Positions 6,400 through 10,152 of a stretch of DNA of 10,152 nt are shown one piece after another. Source of the DNA: JBFJVZ01 sp041623895. Its GTDB lineage: Bacteria; Planctomycetota; Planctomycetia; Pirellulales; Pirellulaceae. Below the pieces are notes generated by a model. The model had not been told where the DNA came from, made no database searches, and saw only the letters and a list, made by a program, of their open reading frames with translations. Within the stretch, counting starts at the first letter, position 1. Each line of letters begins with the position of its first letter. The position numbers and the translations under genes were made by a program. The DNA is taken from the NCBI GenBank assembly GCA_041623895.1, contig JBFJVZ010000296.1:1-10152 (forward strand), read 5' to 3'.

Positions 6400-7986
6400 C
6401 TAGTACGGGGACGATCTCGCTGGCAATCGTTGGGCGAGTTGCCAGAAGACGAGTTCGCCGTACCGACGCGGTATCAGCAACGTCCGCCTGGGCGCCGGCA
6501 AACGCAAACGAAGCACATCATACAAATCCCGGAGCATCGACTCGTTGTCGCCGTAGTAGCTGTGGCCAAGCAAGCTAAGGTCGATGCCGCTGACATCAAT
6601 TGTCTCGACGCCCGGTACGACCACGATATCGGCGCCGCTTTCTCCCGCTCTGGGGTAACCGTGGACTTGTTTGGATGCGATCAATGCCTGGTCATCGGAC
6701 GAGGCGTACAACGTGACGTGATGCGCTACGTTTAACAGGGAGGGGGCGAGATCGCGTCGAAAACGGTCGGCATCCACATCGGGTGCCGCCAACACGATTC
6801 TGTCGAACGGGACATCGGATTGGCTATCCAACTGCCAACCGATTTGCTGCATCGCCGCCGTCATCGGCCGGTTTCCCATACTGTGGGCAACTACGTTGAT
6901 CGACCGCGCACCGCTTTCGCTGGCAAGTTCCAATAAGAATTGTTTTAGGTGCGGAGTTGTCCATTCAGCATTGGTTTCATCCACCGCATAACCGAACAGT
7001 GATCCTTGGCTGGGCCAAGAATAACAAACTGGGACACCTTCGAATGGCAGGTCCACGGCCACTTGCGCTGTGCGACGGACGGCGGACTGAAAATCGACGT
7101 TGTAGCCATGGATGAAAACCAACAAATCACGGTCGGGAGAAGCAGAGATGGTTTCGGAAAGTCGACGCTGAAAGTCGTTCTGATTCAGTTCAACCGCGCT
7201 GGTCAGCACGATGTGTTCCTGCTGATTCTCGCGAATTTCAAACCGCAACAAACTTGGCCGTTCGACGACGCCGCGGCTGTGAATGTCGGGTACCGTCACT
7301 TCGCAGACGCCACGCACCAGCGAGCCGCGGTCAGTGTTGTACGTGACACCATGTTTTTCGATATTCGCTTGACCGGCCAACATCAGGCTGACAGCAACGA
7401 TTGCCACCAGGCAGCCGATCACAGCGGATAGTGTTCCGATGTTGGTGCGTCCCCGCAGCCAATTAACCGCGGCAAACAGGATTAACATCAACGCGACGAT
7501 GCAAAACGAGACAAACGTTTGCCGCTGCCCCGTGATTTCGTAGTCGGATAACGACAGTGCGTCGCGGCCGCGATCAGTGGCGTAGAAAACCTGAATCGTC
7601 GCGAATCCCTGCTCGCTACGCCGGGCACCTGCTGGCAATTGTGACAGATGATCCTCTGCCGACGCCGCCGCAGAGTACCCCGATTCCATCGCGGCCACCT
7701 CGGGAATCGTTTCCAAGCTGGGCACGCTGGTGCTCGGGGCACGGGGGCCGGTCCGCATTTCCATCGACCGAGTTCCATCGCTGGCAGCGACCTGCATTTC
7801 TACTTGCTCGGTGATTACTTCCGGATACCGATCGGCAGAGGTCTGGTAGCGATCCGGGGGAGCTGAATTCTCAGCCCTGGCTTTGTCGTCGTTCTTACTT
7901 CCCGAACAGCCGCTAACGAAGATCAACATCGCTGCGACAAGAAGAAAACTGACAGGGAGACAACGCGGTGGGCGAGTGACCAACAT
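6400..7986 (-). CDS. DUF900-type alpha/beta hydrolase, membrane lipoprotein
   Basis: The protein has 528 residues. The N-terminus has a hydrophobic segment ending in VSGC (lipobox, Cys27), so it is probably a lipoprotein, followed by a low-complexity linker to about residue 125. FATIQVFYATDRG (128-140) starts the DUF900 (COG4782, esterase/lipase-like) domain. Two hydrophobic helices follow at about 158-176 and 185-206, then the domain resumes with GVCEVTVP and FIHGYN (291-296). The nucleophile is Ser369 in AHSMGN. A likely acid is Asp403 or Asp405 in APDVDAD, and His475 in LLGHSYYG the likely base. The family has predicted serine hydrolase activity, but substrates are unknown. AAAGGT at 8001-7996, nine bases before the ATG, is a good Shine-Dalgarno site and supports this start. 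The AGE gene upstream in transcription ends 87 bases away, across a hairpin, so co-transcription is uncertain. Confidence 0.88.
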   Translation of the reverse strand: MLVTRPPRCLPVSFLLVAAMLIFVSGCSGSKNDDKARAENSAPPDRYQTSADRYPEVITEQVEMQVAASDGTRSMEMRTGPRAPSTSVPSLETIPEVAAMESGYSAAASAEDHLSQLPAGARRSEQGFATIQVFYATDRGRDALSLSDYEITGQRQTFVSFCIVALMLILFAAVNWLRGRTNIGTLSAVIGCLVAIVAVSLMLAGQANIEKHGVTYNTDRGSLVRGVCEVTVPDIHSRGVVERPSLLRFEIRENQQEHIVLTSAVELNQNDFQRRLSETISASPDRDLLVFIHGYNVDFQSAVRRTAQVAVDLPFEGVPVCYSWPSQGSLFGYAVDETNAEWTTPHLKQFLLELASESGARSINVVAHSMGNRPMTAAMQQIGWQLDSQSDVPFDRIVLAAPDVDADRFRRDLAPSLLNVAHHVTLYASSDDQALIASKQVHGYPRAGESGADIVVVPGVETIDVSGIDLSLLGHSYYGDNESMLRDLYDVLRLRLPAPRRTLLIPRRYGELVFWQLAQRLPARSSPY

Positions 7987-8018
7987 GGCTTGTCGACCTT
8001 TGAGGCTTTGCTAGTAAA

Positions 8019-8038
8019 CTGAGGCAAACGAGCCTCGG
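8019..8038. terminator. Weak hairpin between the AGE gene and the hydrolase
   Basis: GAGGC (8021-8025) and GCCTC (8032-8036) pair around a 6-base loop. The pairing extends one base further only with a wobble on the + strand or a C-A mismatch on the - strand. On the - strand it is followed by TTTACT. It lies in the 87-base gap 7987-8073, so it could partly end the AGE transcript. Confidence 0.3.
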
Positions 8039-8073
8039 CTATAGCATTTACGCGGTCAGCAGGTCGATAGTGA

Positions 8074-9222
8074 TTACCGGCTCAGCAGTTGCCAGCAGAC
8101 CAGTTGCATTCGCGGCAGATGAAACGGGCCTTTCCAAAGGCTCCCTTTCAAGCTTTTCGTCACACGTCCGCTGCGATCGAGATAACCAAACCACTCGCCG
8201 TGTTGGGCATCGGGAAAGTGCGAGTAGGCCCAATCGTGAACTTGGCGGTGCCAATCGGCATACTTTGCTTGGCCGGTCAGCTGGTGGGCCAGCAAAGTGG
8301 CGATGATCGCTTCGTTGTGCGGCCACCAGAACTTCATCTCGGCCCAATACTCTTGGACCGGTTTGTGGTAGACATCGGTGAAGTAAAACAATCCACCGTA
8401 CTGGTGATCCCAACCGCGGGCCCACATCCAGTCCAGCATCTGGCAACCCAATTCGATCAATGAATCATCGCCGCGCAGTTTTCCTTCGCTCATGATGAAC
8501 CAGGCGCCTTCAATGGCGTGCCCCGGGTTCAGCGTCCGGCCATCGAAGTGATCAAGGATCTCTCCATCCTCGCCGACCGTCTCCATCACGCACTCGATCT
8601 CTGCCTTCACGTGAAAGTCACGGATGGTCGCAATCGACCTGTCAATCCAATCGTTTGCCTCGGGCAGTTCAATTGATTCTCTTAGCTGCTGCGCTGTAAC
8701 GATCGTGATCATGGGAAAGCCAAGCCCGCGCATGGGCCGCGTGTCGGTGAACTTTGGCGGCGTGTTTTGGGGATTCAAGTTGTGATCGACAAAGGCTTGA
8801 AAGGTTCGACGGGCTTTGGCCGCGTACGACGGGTCTCCGGTCGCTTGGGCCAATTCGCCGTAGGCGATCGCGGCGAAACTTTCGCTGAACGCATAGCGTC
8901 GTTTGCGGATCGGCCGTCCGTCACGCGTCAGGTGAAACCACATCCGGCCATCGGCAGGATCAAAGCAGTAGCGATCGATGAAGTCTGCACCGTGCCTGGC
9001 CAGTTCCAGCCATTCACTTCGCGGATCGACGTTGTTGAACAATTCCCCCAGCAGCCAGGTGAATCGTCCCTGTTGCCAAACACTTTTGTCGGTATCGATC
9101 ACTGATCCGTCACGATCAACTGACATCATGAATCCACCATGTTGGCGATCAACACAATGATCAATCCAAAATGGCAGCGTATCGCTGAGCAAGCCGTCGC
9201 GGTAGATCGCCAGGTAGTCCAT
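8074..9222 (-). CDS. AGE-family sugar 2-epimerase (N-acylglucosamine 2-epimerase-like)
   Basis: The protein has 382 residues from the ATG at 9222. A TTG two codons earlier (9228) could also start it, but ATG is preferred. AGE-family enzymes are (alpha/alpha)6 barrels that interconvert aldoses and ketoses or epimerise C2: GlcNAc/ManNAc, cellobiose or mannose. Family marks are visible: WQQGRFTW (about 49-56, Arg53), NPGHAIEGAW (232-241) with His235, EYWAEMKFWWPHNEA (291-305) and KGPFHLPR (364-371) with His368. The two histidines correspond in position to the general acid/base pair known in the family. No signal peptide is seen, so it is cytoplasmic. The symporter gene stops 23 bases before this ATG, so they are likely co-transcribed. 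If the pair imports sialic acid, this would be the ManNAc-to-GlcNAc step, but no lyase or kinase is visible. Cellobiose or mannose remain alternatives. Confidence 0.92.
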   Translation of the reverse strand: MDYLAIYRDGLLSDTLPFWIDHCVDRQHGGFMMSVDRDGSVIDTDKSVWQQGRFTWLLGELFNNVDPRSEWLELARHGADFIDRYCFDPADGRMWFHLTRDGRPIRKRRYAFSESFAAIAYGELAQATGDPSYAAKARRTFQAFVDHNLNPQNTPPKFTDTRPMRGLGFPMITIVTAQQLRESIELPEANDWIDRSIATIRDFHVKAEIECVMETVGEDGEILDHFDGRTLNPGHAIEGAWFIMSEGKLRGDDSLIELGCQMLDWMWARGWDHQYGGLFYFTDVYHKPVQEYWAEMKFWWPHNEAIIATLLAHQLTGQAKYADWHRQVHDWAYSHFPDAQHGEWFGYLDRSGRVTKSLKGSLWKGPFHLPRMQLVCWQLLSR

Positions 9223-9245
9223 GAACAAAATCGTTGCGACGCCGG

Positions 9246-10152
9246 CTATTTTTCCAACGTGTACAGCGTCAATCCGGTCAAATCATTTTCGTCACCGGGC
9301 AGCAGTAAGCTGGCGATGTAGCCGACGACAAAACAAGTCGTGATCCCGCTGGCGGTGTACAAGTATCCGTTGATCGAAGTCGATTTCCACAGGTAAAACA
9401 TCACAGCGGCACCAATCAACGCGCCCGTCAGAGCCCCCAAACCGTTGGCCCGCTTGGTCAATGCGCCCAGCACAAACAATCCGCCCAGCACACCCATGAA
9501 CAGGCCGATGACTTTCAGGAATTCATCGAACAAAGATCGGATCGAAGGGTCGACGAACATCAGACCAAGCAGCGTGCCAATCACGCCGATCAGGAAGGTG
9601 AAGAAGCGGGCGGCGTTTAAATAACTGCGCTCGTTGTTGCACATATTCAGCGGACGCAGAAAATCCGTAATGATTGTCGTCGCTGTCGAATTCATGCTGG
9701 TCGATACGGTTGATTGCGCGGCCGCAAAGATGCCAGCCACGATCAGTCCCGATAAGCCGATTGGCATTTCCCTGGCGATGAACAGAGGAAACACCTGGTC
9801 CGTGTTGATCGTTGGATCAAGCCGCTGGGGATTGGATTGATAAAACGCGAACAACGCCGTGCCGATGCCAAAAAACAAGAATGTCGCGATGATGGAAAAC
9901 ACAGCGTTGGTCCATATCGATCGCGCTGCCAGTTTCTCGGTCGCTGTTGTCATGTACCGCTGCACGACCGCCTGATCGGCAGTGTAAGAGGAAGTATTCT
10001 GAGCGAGCGCACCGATCATGATCACCCACAATGCGATTTGTGCTGAGGTAGGATCCCAATGCAGATTCGCCATCGAGAATTTGTCCGCTTCGTTGGCGGA
10101 GTGCAAAAAACCGCTAGCGCCGCCATCAATTCCCGCAAACATCATGGCCAGC
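9246..10152 (-). CDS. Sodium:solute symporter (SSS/SLC5 family), C-terminal part (5' end beyond window)
   Basis: The frame is open to the right edge, so about 300 C-terminal residues of what is usually a roughly 450-600-residue inner-membrane transporter are present. Residues are numbered from the ATG whose first base is 10145. Motifs are AQNTSSYTADQAVVQRYMTT (48-67), the substrate and coupling region of the family, and STVSTSMNS (145-153), which contains the Ser/Thr residues expected at the Na2 site. About seven hydrophobic helices are visible: near 33-52, 78-101, 129-150, 179-200, 207-231, 235-253 and 265-283. It couples sodium entry to uptake of a small solute. The neighbouring AGE gene suggests a sugar, amino sugar or sialic acid, but substrate cannot be read from sequence alone. 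The stop at 9246 is 23 bases before the AGE ATG. Confidence 0.93.
   Translation of the reverse strand, partial: LAMMFAGIDGGASGFLHSANEADKFSMANLHWDPTSAQIALWVIMIGALAQNTSSYTADQAVVQRYMTTATEKLAARSIWTNAVFSIIATFLFFGIGTALFAFYQSNPQRLDPTINTDQVFPLFIAREMPIGLSGLIVAGIFAAAQSTVSTSMNSTATTIITDFLRPLNMCNNERSYLNAARFFTFLIGVIGTLLGLMFVDPSIRSLFDEFLKVIGLFMGVLGGLFVLGALTKRANGLGALTGALIGAAVMFYLWKSTSINGYLYTASGITTCFVVGYIASLLLPGDENDLTGLTLYTLEK

Noticed and set aside
6274..6735. Open 153-codon frame on the + strand across the convergent gap
   Set aside because: It overlaps the end of the cysteine-rich gene and the coding strand of the hydrolase, and has no recognisable domain.
8048..8446. Open 132-codon frame on the - strand inside the AGE gene
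   Set aside because: It is an alternate frame of the AGE gene, whose catalytic motifs are in the other frame.
1..10152. Mobile elements, CRISPR, tRNA, rRNA or defence system
   Set aside because: I found no direct-repeat array, transposase or integrase motif, tRNA-like cloverleaf, or nuclease/toxin-antitoxin signature. No defence or undescribed multi-gene system is supported.

Overview
The window looks like chromosomal DNA from a planctomycete, most likely of the Pirellulaceae/Rhodopirellula type. Three things point there. The first gene carries the heme-binding cytochrome c domain typical of the PVC group (Planctomycetes, Verrucomicrobia, Chlamydiae), attached to HEAT-like repeats. It is followed by a secreted FG-GAP/VCBS protein. 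Base composition is moderately GC-rich by eye, with weak Shine-Dalgarno signals and frequent GATC/CGATCG strings. The lineage is inferred from protein families, not from an rRNA or a database search.

Left half, + strand. The 3' part of a large PVC-type cytochrome c protein (3-1703, truncated by the window edge) is followed 11 bases later by a secreted FG-GAP protein (1715-2884). That gene overlaps by ATGA a class I glutamine amidotransferase (2881-3576). These three are probably one transcription unit. After a 69-base gap with small hairpins comes biosynthetic arginine decarboxylase speA (3646-5571). A long imperfect hairpin follows (5584-5657), with arms resembling dispersed palindromic repeats and possibly acting as a terminator. 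Last on this strand is an unrecognised cysteine-rich protein with a GTG start (5699-6295).

Right half, - strand. Read in transcription order, a sodium:solute symporter (5' end beyond the right edge, stop at 9246) is followed 23 bases later by an N-acylglucosamine 2-epimerase (AGE) family protein (9222-8074). After a further 87 bases comes a DUF900-type alpha/beta hydrolase (7986-6400) with a lipoprotein signal and two membrane segments inserted in the domain. The symporter and AGE protein form a plausible uptake-plus-epimerisation pair for an amino sugar, sialic acid or disaccharide. The hydrolase has its own Shine-Dalgarno-like site and may be separate. The two halves converge in a 104-base gap at 6296-6399.

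I see no tRNA, rRNA, CRISPR array, insertion sequence, integrase or phage gene. Most of the window is ordinary core or accessory metabolism. The least explained items are the hairpin repeat after speA, the cysteine-rich protein, the membrane insertion in the hydrolase, and the coupling of a secreted propeller protein to a cytoplasmic amidotransferase. I do not see convincing evidence of a new multi-gene system.
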